Below are positions 35,196-43,357 of a stretch of DNA of 64,000 nt, piece after piece. Origin of the DNA: Amycolatopsis pretoriensis (GTDB lineage Bacteria; Actinomycetota; Actinomycetes; Mycobacteriales; Pseudonocardiaceae); the NCBI RefSeq assembly GCF_900107925.1, contig NZ_FNUJ01000013.1, forward strand, positions 62,001-126,000, in the 5' to 3' direction. The notes under the pieces are model-generated. The model did no database searches. It was not told where the DNA came from and saw only the letters and a program-made list of their open reading frames with translations. The position numbers were made by a program, and so were the translations under genes. How positions within the stretch are numbered: position 1 is the stretch's first letter; the number at the start of each line of letters is the position of its first letter.

Positions 35196-36694
35196 CCGCC
35201 CGGTTGTGAGTGAGAAACAGTGTTCCAACCTTGTTTCTCACTCACGACTTCGTAGTCGGCCTCGTCGAACGCGCCCACCTGCGACCGCAGCCGGCCGGTC
35301 GAGAACGGCCAGCTGAAACTGTTGCGCCCGTTGACGTCCGTGTAGTAACTCGAACACCCGCCGGACTGGTACACCGTGCCCGGCAGCGCCGCCTGGACCT
35401 CCGCGTTGAACGCCTCCTGCGCCTCCGGGCGGACCGACAGGACCGCCCCCTCCGCGCTCAACGTCCGCGTCACCGCCGAAACCGTGTGGCGCAGCTGGGC
35501 CTCCAGGATCATGAACGCCGACGAATGCCCGGTCCCCAGGCTGGGGCCCAGCAAGAGGAACAGGTTCGGGAATCCGGCCACCGTCGTCCCCGCGTACGCC
35601 TGCGGGCTGCCCTTCCAGTGGTCGTCCAGGCTCCGGCCGTCGCCGTCGAAGACGCGTGAGGACACCGGCATGTCGAGGATGTGGAAGCCGGTACCGAAGA
35701 TGATCGCGTCGACGTCCGCGGAAGATCCGTCGGCGCCGAGCACCCGGCTGCCGGAAACAGAACGCACCGCCGTCGCGTGAACGTCCACATGGGACTGAGT
35801 CAGCGACCGGTAGTACGTGTTGGACATCAGCAACCGCTTGCACCCGAGCGTGTAATCCGGCGTCAACGCCCGGCGCAACGCCGGATCCCGCACCGCCAAC
35901 CGCAGGTGCGCGAGCCCGATCTTCTGCACCTGCCGCAGCAGCCACGGGTGCCGGAACCCGAAACCGAGCGTCTCCATCGCCCCGTACTCCGCGCTGCGCA
36001 ACGCCCGCTGCAGCGCGGGGAACCGCCGCAGCAGGAACCGTTCGACGCCCGGAACGTGGTGATCCGGCTTCGGCAGCACCCACTGCGCCGTGCGCTGGAA
36101 CAGGTGCAACCGGCCCACCGACGGCACGATCCGCGGGACGAACTGGACCGCCGACGCACCCGTGCCGATCACCGCGACCCGCTTGCCGCTCAAGTCGTAG
36201 TCGTGGTTCCACCGCGCGGAATGGAAGACCTCGCCGGGAAAATCGCCGAGCCCCGGCAGGTCCGGGATCAGTGGCTCGTGCCACGGCCCGGTTCCGGCGA
36301 CCAGGACCCGCGCCGAATACGGCCCGCGCGTGGTCTCCAGCTCCCAAATGGACTCCCGGGGATTCCACTGCGCCCGCGTCACCTCGACGCCGTAGCGGAT
36401 CTTCGACGTGACGCCGAACCTCGACGCCGTGTCCGCGAGGTACGCGCGGATCTCCGCCTGCCCGGCGAAGGCCCGCGTCCACTCGGGATTCGGCGCGAAC
36501 GAGTACGAGTACAGCGCGGACGGGACGTCGCAGGCACAGCCGGGATACGTGTTGTCGCGCCAGGTCCCGCCGAGCGAACCGGCCTTCTCCAGCACGGCGA
36601 GGTCGTCGACGCCGGCCTGGCCCAGCCGGATGGCGGCGCCCAGCCCGGACGCCCCGGCGCCGACGACGAGGACCGCGAAGTGGCATTGTTCCAT
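35168..36694 (-). CDS. Flavin-containing monooxygenase (Baeyer-Villiger type)
   Basis: A 508-residue FAD/NADPH monooxygenase: VVGAGASGLGAAIRLGQAG (FAD site) at residue 9, GGTWRDNTYPGCACDVPS, the fingerprint FPGEVFHSARWNHDY near 165, the NADPH site VAVIGTGASAVQFV, and GTGFHILDMPVSSRVF late in the chain. The last 26 residues (from VVSEKQGWN) are hydrophilic, encoded by a palindrome, and probably not part of the enzyme core. Divergent from a TetR gene that likely represses it through the palindrome at 36709. Confidence 0.9.
   Translation of the reverse strand: MEQCHFAVLVVGAGASGLGAAIRLGQAGVDDLAVLEKAGSLGGTWRDNTYPGCACDVPSALYSYSFAPNPEWTRAFAGQAEIRAYLADTASRFGVTSKIRYGVEVTRAQWNPRESIWELETTRGPYSARVLVAGTGPWHEPLIPDLPGLGDFPGEVFHSARWNHDYDLSGKRVAVIGTGASAVQFVPRIVPSVGRLHLFQRTAQWVLPKPDHHVPGVERFLLRRFPALQRALRSAEYGAMETLGFGFRHPWLLRQVQKIGLAHLRLAVRDPALRRALTPDYTLGCKRLLMSNTYYRSLTQSHVDVHATAVRSVSGSRVLGADGSSADVDAIIFGTGFHILDMPVSSRVFDGDGRSLDDHWKGSPQAYAGTTVAGFPNLFLLLGPSLGTGHSSAFMILEAQLRHTVSAVTRTLSAEGAVLSVRPEAQEAFNAEVQAALPGTVYQSGGCSSYYTDVNGRNSFSWPFSTGRLRSQVGAFDEADYEVVSEKQGWNTVSHSQPGGQSHSQHRP
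35206..35245. repeat. 14-bp-stem palindrome inside the 3' end of the monooxygenase gene
   Basis: GTGAGTGAGAAACA (35206-35219) pairs exactly with 35232-35245; the loop is 12 nt. It sits just past the HTH gene stop (35195) and within the coding end of the convergent monooxygenase. It resembles a bidirectional terminator that has been read into the protein. Confidence 0.7.
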
Positions 36695-36708
36695 TTTCAG
36701 AGACTAGC

Positions 36709-36722
36709 AGTATTCGAATACT
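36709..36722. promoter_or_regulatory. Palindromic operator between monooxygenase and tetR
   Basis: AGTATTCGAATACT is a perfect 14-bp palindrome in the 66-bp gap between the divergent starts at 36694 and 36761. The size and position fit a TetR-family operator that would control both genes. Confidence 0.6.
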
Positions 36723-36760
36723 AGTGGTACCCCGATTCCGCACCTGACTAGAGTGACCCC

Positions 36761-37351
36761 ATGGCCCGACTCACCCGCGCGGAAAGCCAGGCACGCACCC
36801 GCGAGCAGCTCATCGAGACCGCCCAGCTGCTGTTCCTGCGCGACGGCTACTCGGTGACGTCACTGGAGAAGGTCGCGGACGAGGCCGGCTACTCGAAGGG
36901 CGCGGTGTACTCGAACTTCCGCAACAAGGACGAGCTCTGCCTCGCCGTCCTCGACCGGATCCACGACGAGCAGGTCGCGCTGATCGCCGAAGGGCTGGTC
37001 GGCGCCGAGGGCGTGGACGACCTGCTGGCCGCGTTCCAGACCTGGGCCGAGCGCAGCATCGGCGACGAGGCCTGGACCTCTCTCGAGGTCGAGTTCGCCA
37101 CGAACGCGCGGCGCAACCCGCACGTGCGCGCCGAACTGGCCGCGCGGGACAAGGCGATCCGCGACACCATCGCCGGCCTGCTGAGCGGGTACGCCGAGCG
37201 CTTCGGGATCACGCTCCCGATGTCGGCCGACGACGCCGCGACCGCGTTGCTCAGCCTCGGCATCGGCCTCGGCGTGCAGCGGGCGATCGACCCGACGATC
37301 CCGGTGAACGTGCTGCCGGACGTCATCCGCATCTTCACCGGGGCGCGCTGA
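36761..37351 (+). CDS. TetR-family transcriptional regulator
   Basis: A 196-residue regulator. The HTH is clear at about residues 14-60: REQLIETAQLLFLRDGYSVT, then LEKVADEAGYSKGAVYSNF. The remainder is the helical ligand and dimer domain (LLSGYAERFGITLP onward), consistent with a hydrophobic ligand. It is divergent from the Baeyer-Villiger-type monooxygenase, whose substrate or product is the likely inducer. Just downstream (37381-37393) is a short CCGGC-AAA-GCCGG hairpin that could end the transcript. Confidence 0.92.
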   Translation: MARLTRAESQARTREQLIETAQLLFLRDGYSVTSLEKVADEAGYSKGAVYSNFRNKDELCLAVLDRIHDEQVALIAEGLVGAEGVDDLLAAFQTWAERSIGDEAWTSLEVEFATNARRNPHVRAELAARDKAIRDTIAGLLSGYAERFGITLPMSADDAATALLSLGIGLGVQRAIDPTIPVNVLPDVIRIFTGAR

Positions 37352-37478
37352 GCACTCGCCCGCCCCGAAACGGCAGGGCTCCGGCAAAGCCGGGCGGGGC
37401 GATGCTCCGCCTGGCACCACCGCCCGCGGGACGCCGGGCTGGAGAGGCGTTTCGGCGGGATATCGAGTTTCGGTGGTC

Positions 37479-37610
37479 ATGAACGACTCGTTCATCGCAT
37501 CTGGCGAGGTGAACGACTCGTTCATGACGTTGCCGGCTGCCGGACCGCCCACCCGCAAAGGACATGAACGACCCGTTCATGCCGTCCGACGACATGAACG
37601 ACCCTTTCAT
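37479..37610. repeat. Cluster of four 17-bp palindromes (ATGAACGACTCGTTCAT type)
   Basis: Copies start at 37479, 37509, 37564 and 37594: two close pairs, each 30 bp apart. Copy 1 is a perfect palindrome about its central C; copy 2 has GTG for ATG; copy 3 has one centre change (ACCCGT); copy 4 has two changes (ACCCTT). A half copy, ATGAACGA, is at 37669-37676. They fill much of the 446-bp gap (37352-37797) between tetR and the chitosanase gene, in which I see no credible protein gene. Confidence 0.8.
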
Positions 37611-37797
37611 GTCGTCGCCGCGACCGTCCTTTGCGGACCCTTTCCGGTGGTCTGGACCGTTCACGAACATGAACGAATTCCGCCTCTTGTGGAGCCTGCT
37701 GACTCTTCGCTACCGTGTCGCTACGCCGCAGCTCCACCCGCATCACCCGTACCCGCCGTGATCCCCCACGGCGCACCCGCGGAAAGGGTCTCCACCC

Positions 37798-38643
37798 ATG
37801 AGCAAGAAGTTGCGGCCGGTAGTCATCGGCGCGCTCGGCGCGGCCTCCGTCGCCGCCCTCGTGATCACCACCCCCGCGCTCTCCTCGGCCGCCCCGGCGC
37901 CACTCGCGGCGCACAGCGCGACCGCCCTCGCCGTCGGCGACCTGTCGGCCCCGGCGAAGAAGGAGATCGCGATGAAGCTGGTCTCCAGCGCGGAAAACTC
38001 GTCGCTGGACTGGAAAGCGCAGTACAAGTACATCGAGGACATCGGCGACGGCCGCGGGTACACCGCCGGCATCATCGGGTTCTGCTCCGGCACCGGCGAC
38101 ATGCTCGAACTCGTCGAGGCCTACACGAACTCCGTGCCGAACAACCCCCTGGCCAAGTACCTTCCCGCGCTGCGCAAGGTGAACGGCACCGACTCCCACA
38201 GCGGGCTCGGCTCGGCCTTCGAAAGCGCCTGGAAGCAAGCCGCGGCCACCACCGCGTTCCAGACCGCGCAGAACAACGAGCGCGACCGCGTGTACTTCAA
38301 CCCCGCGGTCAGCCAGGGCAAGTCCGACGGCCTCAGCAACCTCGGCCAGTTCGCCTACTACGACGCGATCGTCATGCACGGCCCCGGCGACAGCTCCGAC
38401 AGCTTCGGCGGCATCCGCAAGGCCGCGATGAAGAAGGCGAAGACCCCGGCCCAGGGCGGCGACGAGGCGACGTACCTCAAGGCGTTCTTCGCCGCCCGCA
38501 AGGTGATCATGAAGCAGGAAGAGGCGCACGCCGACACCTCGCGCGTCGACACCGAGCAGCTGGTGTTCCTCAACGCGGGCAACTTCGACCTGCACACCCC
38601 GCTGAAGTGGAAGGTCTACGGGGACTCCTACACGATCAACTGA
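37798..38643 (+). CDS. csn: Secreted GH46 chitosanase
   Basis: Endo-acting hydrolase of beta-1,4-glucosamine chains, exported. The 281-residue protein has a signal peptide (VIGALGAASVAALVITTPAL, cleavage near residue 33), and the GH46 catalytic pair is placed as in the Streptomyces enzyme: Glu66 in SSAENSSLDW and Asp84 in DIGDGRGYTAG, 18 residues apart. YYDAIVMHGPG and EEAHADTSRVDTEQ further support the family. ATG 37798 follows GAAAGGG. The palindrome cluster at 37479-37610 lies upstream and may affect its expression. Confidence 0.93.
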   Translation: MSKKLRPVVIGALGAASVAALVITTPALSSAAPAPLAAHSATALAVGDLSAPAKKEIAMKLVSSAENSSLDWKAQYKYIEDIGDGRGYTAGIIGFCSGTGDMLELVEAYTNSVPNNPLAKYLPALRKVNGTDSHSGLGSAFESAWKQAAATTAFQTAQNNERDRVYFNPAVSQGKSDGLSNLGQFAYYDAIVMHGPGDSSDSFGGIRKAAMKKAKTPAQGGDEATYLKAFFAARKVIMKQEEAHADTSRVDTEQLVFLNAGNFDLHTPLKWKVYGDSYTIN

Positions 38644-38678
38644 CGCACCGGCGGCGTGGCACCGTTAAGCTCTCCGGC

Positions 38679-39314
38679 ATGCGCAGGAGAGCCCTCGGTG
38701 CCACGCTGGCCGCGGCCGCGCTGCTGACAAGCGGGGCCGCCTCGCCGGAGCAGCCGGAGCCGCGGCAGCGGATCACCGTGCAGGCCGACGCCGCGGGCGC
38801 GACCACCGCCGTCCTCACGGCGTGGCAGCGCACCGGCGGCGAGTGGGCGAAAGCGTACGGCCCGATCACCGCGCACGTCGGGCGGAACGGCGTCGGCCAG
38901 GCCGGCGAGTCGACGTCGCACACCCCGGCCGGCGTCTGGCCGCTCACCGAGGCGTTCGGCACGCGGCCCGCGCGGACCCGGCTGCCCTACCGCGAGGTCA
39001 CCACCTCGGACTGGTGGGTCTCCGACGTCGGATCCCGTTACTACAACACGCACTTCTCCTGCGCCCCCGGCACGTGCCCGTTCGACGAAGCCGCCGGCGA
39101 GAACCTCGGCGCGGCGGGCGCGGTCTACGCCCGGGCCGTCGTCATCGACTACAACCGGACGCCGGTGGTGCCGGGCGCGGGTTCGGCGTTCTTCCTGCAC
39201 GTCACCGACGGGAAACCGACCGCGGGTTGCGTCGCGATCACCGGCCCGGACCTCGAAGCGCTCCTGGGCTGGCTCGACCCGGCGAAGCACCCCGTCATCG
39301 AGATCAGCGGCTGA
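38679..39314 (+). CDS. L,D-transpeptidase (YkuD) family secreted protein
   Basis: A 211-residue exported protein with a short signal peptide (RRRALGATLAAAALLTSGAA). The YkuD catalytic motif is visible near the C-terminus: FFLHVTDGKPTAGCVAI, with His and the nucleophilic Cys. Such enzymes crosslink or edit peptidoglycan, though the single-domain small form may serve another acyl transfer. It lies 35 bp after the chitosanase gene and could be cotranscribed. Its 3' end overlaps the convergent PHP gene by 11 bp. Confidence 0.8.
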   Translation: MRRRALGATLAAAALLTSGAASPEQPEPRQRITVQADAAGATTAVLTAWQRTGGEWAKAYGPITAHVGRNGVGQAGESTSHTPAGVWPLTEAFGTRPARTRLPYREVTTSDWWVSDVGSRYYNTHFSCAPGTCPFDEAAGENLGAAGAVYARAVVIDYNRTPVVPGAGSAFFLHVTDGKPTAGCVAITGPDLEALLGWLDPAKHPVIEISG

Positions 39315-40290
39315 GCAGCTCTTCCGCCGTGCGGGTGTTGATGATCCGCTCCGGCCCGATGCCGGCCTTGACCGCGCGTTCGCAGCCGTAGGGCTGCCAG
39401 TCGAGCTGACCCGGTGCGTGCGCGTCGCTGTCGATGGCGAACTCGCAACCGATCTCCGCGGCCAGTTTCAGCAGCCGCATCGGCGGGTCGAGCCGCTCCG
39501 GACGCGAGTTGATCTCGACGGCCACGCCGTTCTCACGGCACGCGGTGAACACCGCCTCGGCGTCGAACTCCGACTCGGGACGGCCGCGGCCGACGACCAG
39601 GCGGCCGGTGCAGTGCCCCAGCACCCGGACGTGCGGGTTGCGCACGGCCGCCACCATCCGCCGGGTCATGTCGCGCGCCGGCATCCGCAGCTTCGAGTGC
39701 ACGCTCGCGACGACGAAGTCCAGCTGCCCCAGCAGCTCCTCTTCCTGGTCGAGGGCGCCGTCGTCGAGGATGTCGACCTCGATGCCGTGCAGCAGCCGGA
39801 AGGGCGCCATCAGCTCGTTGGCCTTCGCCACGATCTGCATCTGCGTCCGCAGCCGGTCCGGTGAGAGCCCGTTCGCGACGGTCAGCCGCGGCGAGTGGTC
39901 GGTCAGCACCATCCACTCGTGCCCGACGTCCCGGCCCGCGACGGCCATCTCCCCGATCGAGCTGCCGCCGTCCGACCAGTCCGAATGCGTGTGGCAGTCA
40001 CCCTTCAAAGCCGAGCGCAGCGGCTCGCCGTCCGGCAGCTTCTTCTCGACGATCTTCGACCGGTACGCCGGGTCACGGCCGGCCAGCGCGTCCTCGATGA
40101 CGCCGGCGGTCGCCTTCCCGATGCCGGGCAACGAGGTCAGCGTGCCGTTCTCGGCCATCGAGGCCAGCTGCGAAGCCTCGGTCTTGTCGACGGTCGCGGC
40201 CGCGTTCCGGAACGCGCGCACGCGGTAGGTCGGTTCCCCCGCGCGTTCGAGCTGGAACGCGATCTCCCGCAACGCCCATGCCGGATCCAT
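39304..40290 (-). CDS. PHP-domain phosphoesterase with N-terminal helix-hairpin-helix
   Basis: A 328-residue protein resembling the C-terminal half of family X polymerases without the polymerase. Residues 1-90 carry helix-hairpin-helix DNA-binding elements (LTSLPGIGKATAGVIEDAL); the PHP metal site follows: CHTHSDWSDG, LTDHSPR, HGIEVDIL, LGHCTGR and DSDAHAPG. It could be a 3'-phosphatase/exonuclease in repair or a histidinol-phosphatase-like enzyme. ATG 40290 is 9 bp after the stop of the metallophosphatase gene, so the two are likely an operon. Confidence 0.83.
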   Translation of the reverse strand: MDPAWALREIAFQLERAGEPTYRVRAFRNAAATVDKTEASQLASMAENGTLTSLPGIGKATAGVIEDALAGRDPAYRSKIVEKKLPDGEPLRSALKGDCHTHSDWSDGGSSIGEMAVAGRDVGHEWMVLTDHSPRLTVANGLSPDRLRTQMQIVAKANELMAPFRLLHGIEVDILDDGALDQEEELLGQLDFVVASVHSKLRMPARDMTRRMVAAVRNPHVRVLGHCTGRLVVGRGRPESEFDAEAVFTACRENGVAVEINSRPERLDPPMRLLKLAAEIGCEFAIDSDAHAPGQLDWQPYGCERAVKAGIGPERIINTRTAEELLSR

Positions 40291-40299
40291 GGACCCTTC

Positions 40300-40803
40300 C
40301 TACCCCTTCCGGGGCAGTTCGTGCAGCTCGACGCCGGTCAGCGTGCCGTTCTCGACGCGAGCGGTCTGGTAGGTGCAGAACGGCTGGCGACGGCGGTCGG
40401 TGGGCGAACCGGGGTTGAGCAGCCGCAGCCCTGCTGAGGTCGTGGTGTCCCACGGGATGTGGCTGTGCCCGAACACGAGCACGTCGGTGTCCGGGAACTG
40501 CGCGTCGCAGCGCTGTTCGCGGCCCTGCTTCGAGCCCGTTTCGTGGATCACGGCCAGCCGGAGCCCGTCGAGGTCCGCGCGCGCGATCTCGGGCAGCCGC
40601 GCGCGCAGGTCCGCGCCGTCGTTGTTGCCGTAGACGCCGATCAGGCGCTTGCTGCGTGCTTCCAGCTCGTCGAGCACGCCGGCCTCGACCCAGTCGCCGG
40701 CGTGCACGACGACGTCCGCCGCCTCGACCTCGGCCCACACCTGCGGCGGCAGCACGCGGGCGCGGGCCGGCAGGTGGGTGTCCGAGATGAGCAGCAGCTT
40801 CAT
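40300..40803 (-). CDS. YfcE/MJ0936-type metallophosphoesterase
   Basis: A 167-residue calcineurin-like phosphoesterase with the complete metal set: SDTHLPAR, HAGDWVE, YGNNDG, and FGHSHIPW. The small size matches YfcE-type phosphodiesterases. Start ATG 40803 overlaps the GntR stop by 4 bp (ATGA), so the phosphatase is coupled to the regulator and followed closely by the PHP gene. Natural substrate unknown. Confidence 0.88.
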   Translation of the reverse strand: MKLLLISDTHLPARARVLPPQVWAEVEAADVVVHAGDWVEAGVLDELEARSKRLIGVYGNNDGADLRARLPEIARADLDGLRLAVIHETGSKQGREQRCDAQFPDTDVLVFGHSHIPWDTTTSAGLRLLNPGSPTDRRRQPFCTYQTARVENGTLTGVELHELPRKG

Positions 40804-41453
40804 CCGATGGCCTTGAGGACCCGCTCGAGGAAGCCGCCGATGTGCTCCTTGAGCAGCGCCGCGGCGCCTTCGGCGTCCCCCTTCTTGGCCGCCGCGAGCA
40901 CGGCCTTGTGCTCGGTCAGCTCCTTCTTCCAGCTGGGGTTGGCTTCCCAGCCGACGACGCTGATCAGGGCCGCGCGGTCCTTGAGGTCGTCGAGGATGCT
41001 GACCAGCAGCGGGTTGCCGCAGCCGCGGTAGAGGGCGCGGTGGAACCGGCGGTTGAGCAGGCTCAGCGCGGCCTGGTCCTTGTCCGCGATGGCCGTCGAC
41101 GCTTCCTTCAGCGCCTCGGCGGCGTCTTCCAGCAGTTCGGGGTCGCGCCGCTCGACGGTCCGGCGGACGGCTTCCGGTTCCAGCACCATCCGCACGTCGT
41201 AAACGGACTTCGCGAGCTCGGCGTCGACCATGACGACCGAAGCGCCCTTGTACGGGCTGAACGTCACCAGGCCCGAATTGGACAGCACCTTGAGCGCCTC
41301 GCGCACCGGCGTCTTCGACACGCCGAGCCGCGCGGCCAGCTCCGCTTCGACGAGCGGCTGGCCGGGCACCAGTTCCCGGGTCAGGATGCCGCGGCGGATC
41401 TCCTCCAGGACCACTTCGGTCCGGGAGGCGGGCAGGCTGAACGTCCCGGTCAT
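40800..41453 (-). CDS. GntR-family (FCD subgroup) transcriptional regulator
   Basis: A 217-residue regulator: winged HTH at residues 12-75 (LVEAELAARLGVSKTPVREALKVL, given as LVEAELAARLGVS then KTPVREALKVL), then the all-helical FCD ligand domain with VYDVRMVLEPEAVR, the metal-binding residues in RFHRALYRGCGN and ELTEHKAVL. ATG 41453 is preceded by GAGGGAG. Divergent from the IlvD/Edd dehydratase, so a sugar acid is the probable effector. An AT-rich stretch in the shared gap may be its operator. Confidence 0.9.
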   Translation of the reverse strand: MTGTFSLPASRTEVVLEEIRRGILTRELVPGQPLVEAELAARLGVSKTPVREALKVLSNSGLVTFSPYKGASVVMVDAELAKSVYDVRMVLEPEAVRRTVERRDPELLEDAAEALKEASTAIADKDQAALSLLNRRFHRALYRGCGNPLLVSILDDLKDRAALISVVGWEANPSWKKELTEHKAVLAAAKKGDAEGAAALLKEHIGGFLERVLKAIG

Positions 41454-41499
41454 GGTCGCTCCCTCGTATCGTGTCGAAACCCATTCAACCAGGCCCGCG

Positions 41500-41520
41500 A
41501 GATCATATATCAGATGCCAT
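41500..41520. promoter_or_regulatory. AT-rich promoter/operator candidate between gntR and dehydratase
   Basis: The 77-bp divergent gap contains AGATCATATATCAGATGCCAT, strikingly A/T-rich for this genome, 11 bp before the dehydratase ATG at 41531. It could hold a -10 element and a GntR site. No exact long inverted repeat is present. Confidence 0.35.
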
Positions 41521-41530
41521 ACTGGATCGC

Positions 41531-43243
41531 ATGAAAGCACCCGAGGAGCTCCGCAGCCACCGGTGGTTCGGCGGCGGCGAACTGCGCAACTTCAGCCACC
41601 GCGCCCGCAGCCGCCAGCTCGGCTACAACCCGGAAGAGCACCTCGGCAAGCCGGTCATCGGCATCCTCAACACGTGGTCGGACATCAACCCGTGCCACAT
41701 GCACCTGCGCGAACGCGCCGAGCAGGTCAAGCGCGGCGTCTGGCAGGCCGGCGGGTTCCCGCTGGAGTTCCCGGTCGCGACGCTGTCGGAGACCTACCAG
41801 AAGCCGACCCCCATGCTCTACCGCAACCTCCTCGCCATGGAGACCGAGGAGATCCTGCGGTCCTACCCGATCGACGGCGCCGTCCTGATGGGCGGCTGCG
41901 ACAAGACGACCCCGGCGCTGCTGATGGGCGCGGCCAGCGCGGACCTGCCCGCGATCTTCGTGCCGGCCGGGCCGATGCTGCGCGGGCACTGGCGCGACGA
42001 GGTGCTCGGCAGCGGCACCGACATGTGGAAGTACTGGGACGACAAGCGGGCCGGCCTGATCGGCGACGCCGAAATGTCCGAACTGGAGCGTGGCCTGGCC
42101 CGCTCACCGGGGCACTGCATGACGATGGGCACGGCGTCGACGATGACGTCGGCCGCCGAGGTGCTCGGCATGACGCTGCCCGGTGCGGCGTCGATCCCGG
42201 CCGTCGACTCCGCCCACCACCGGATGGCCGCGGCGAGCGGCGCGCGGATCGTCGGCATGGTCTGGGAAGACCTGACGGCCGGCCGGATCCTGGACAAGAC
42301 CGCCTACGAAGACGCGATCACCACCGTGCTCGCGCTGGGCGGGTCCACCAACGCCGTGATCCACCTGATCGCGATGGCCGGGCGCAGCGGGATCCCGGTG
42401 AGCCTGGCGGATTTCGACGCGATCGCGCGGCGCGTCCCGGTGCTCGCGAACGTCCGCCCGGGCGGCGACTGGCTGATGGAGGACTTCTACTACGCGGGCG
42501 GGCTGCCCGGCCTGCTGTCGCGGCTGACCGACCTGCTGCACACCGATCGGGTGACCGTCACCGGCCGCACGCTCGGCGCCGACCTCGAGGCCGCGCGGGT
42601 GCACAACGACGACGTCATCCGGACTCGCGACAACCCGGTGGCGGCCGAAGGCGGAGTCGCGGTGCTGCACGGCAACCTGGCCCCGTCGGGTGCGGTGATC
42701 AAGCACATCGCCGCCGAGAGACACCTGCTGACGCACACCGGCCCGGCCGTGGTGTTCGAGAACTACGCGGACCTCAAGAAGCGGATCGAGAACCCGTCGA
42801 TCACCGCGGACTCGGTGCTGGTGCTGCGCGGCTCGGGCCCGCTCGGCGGCCCCGGCATGCCCGAGTACGGGATGCTGCCGATCCCCAAGCACCTGCTCGA
42901 ACAGGGCGTGCGCGACATGGTCCGGATCTCCGACGCGCGGATGAGCGGCACGAGCTACGGCGCGTGCGTGCTGCACGTGGCCCCCGAGTCCCACGTCGGC
43001 GGGCCGCTCGCGCTGGTCCGCGACGGCGACCTGATCACCCTCGACGTACCGGCCCGCGTGCTGCGGCTCGACGTGTCCGATGAGGAGCTCGCCCGGCGGC
43101 GTGCGGAGTGGACAGCTCCGGCACGGCGGTTCGAGCGCGGTTACGGCGCGCTCTACAGCGAACACATCACGCAAGCCGACGAAGGCTGCGACTTCGACTT
43201 CCTCGCGCGAGCCGGCCACAACCCCGAACCCGACGCGGGTTGA
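41531..43243 (+). CDS. IlvD/Edd-family sugar-acid dehydratase
   Basis: Fe-S-dependent dehydratase of 570 residues. Cluster cysteines lie in SDINPCHMHL, MGGCDKTTPAL and RSPGHCMTMG. The start RSHRWFGGGELRNFSHRAR matches the sugar-acid branch (L-arabinonate, D-xylonate type) better than IlvD of branched-chain synthesis. I chose ATG 41531; an in-frame GTG at 41471 would add 20 residues but overlaps the promoter. Probably forms a 2-keto-3-deoxy sugar acid, under the divergent GntR. Confidence 0.88.
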   Translation: MKAPEELRSHRWFGGGELRNFSHRARSRQLGYNPEEHLGKPVIGILNTWSDINPCHMHLRERAEQVKRGVWQAGGFPLEFPVATLSETYQKPTPMLYRNLLAMETEEILRSYPIDGAVLMGGCDKTTPALLMGAASADLPAIFVPAGPMLRGHWRDEVLGSGTDMWKYWDDKRAGLIGDAEMSELERGLARSPGHCMTMGTASTMTSAAEVLGMTLPGAASIPAVDSAHHRMAAASGARIVGMVWEDLTAGRILDKTAYEDAITTVLALGGSTNAVIHLIAMAGRSGIPVSLADFDAIARRVPVLANVRPGGDWLMEDFYYAGGLPGLLSRLTDLLHTDRVTVTGRTLGADLEAARVHNDDVIRTRDNPVAAEGGVAVLHGNLAPSGAVIKHIAAERHLLTHTGPAVVFENYADLKKRIENPSITADSVLVLRGSGPLGGPGMPEYGMLPIPKHLLEQGVRDMVRISDARMSGTSYGACVLHVAPESHVGGPLALVRDGDLITLDVPARVLRLDVSDEELARRRAEWTAPARRFERGYGALYSEHITQADEGCDFDFLARAGHNPEPDAG

Positions 43244-43357
43244 CCGTTGCGTGACCGGTTCATCCCCCGTTAGGGCGAGTCGTACGGCTTGTCCGGGTGC
43301 CCCGTACGCTGAGGCCGTCACCGGCGCGTTCCGGTGCCGCGTTGAAGGGGTGGAAAG

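Noticed and set aside
37479..37610. Possible CRISPR array
   Set aside because: Repeats are 17 bp, spacing is 13 and 38 bp, only four copies and no cas genes.
37564..37761. Short ORF with repeated MNDPFM-like peptide
   Set aside because: The peptide repeat is only the translation of the DNA palindromes, which vary without regard to codon synonymy; no ribosome site.
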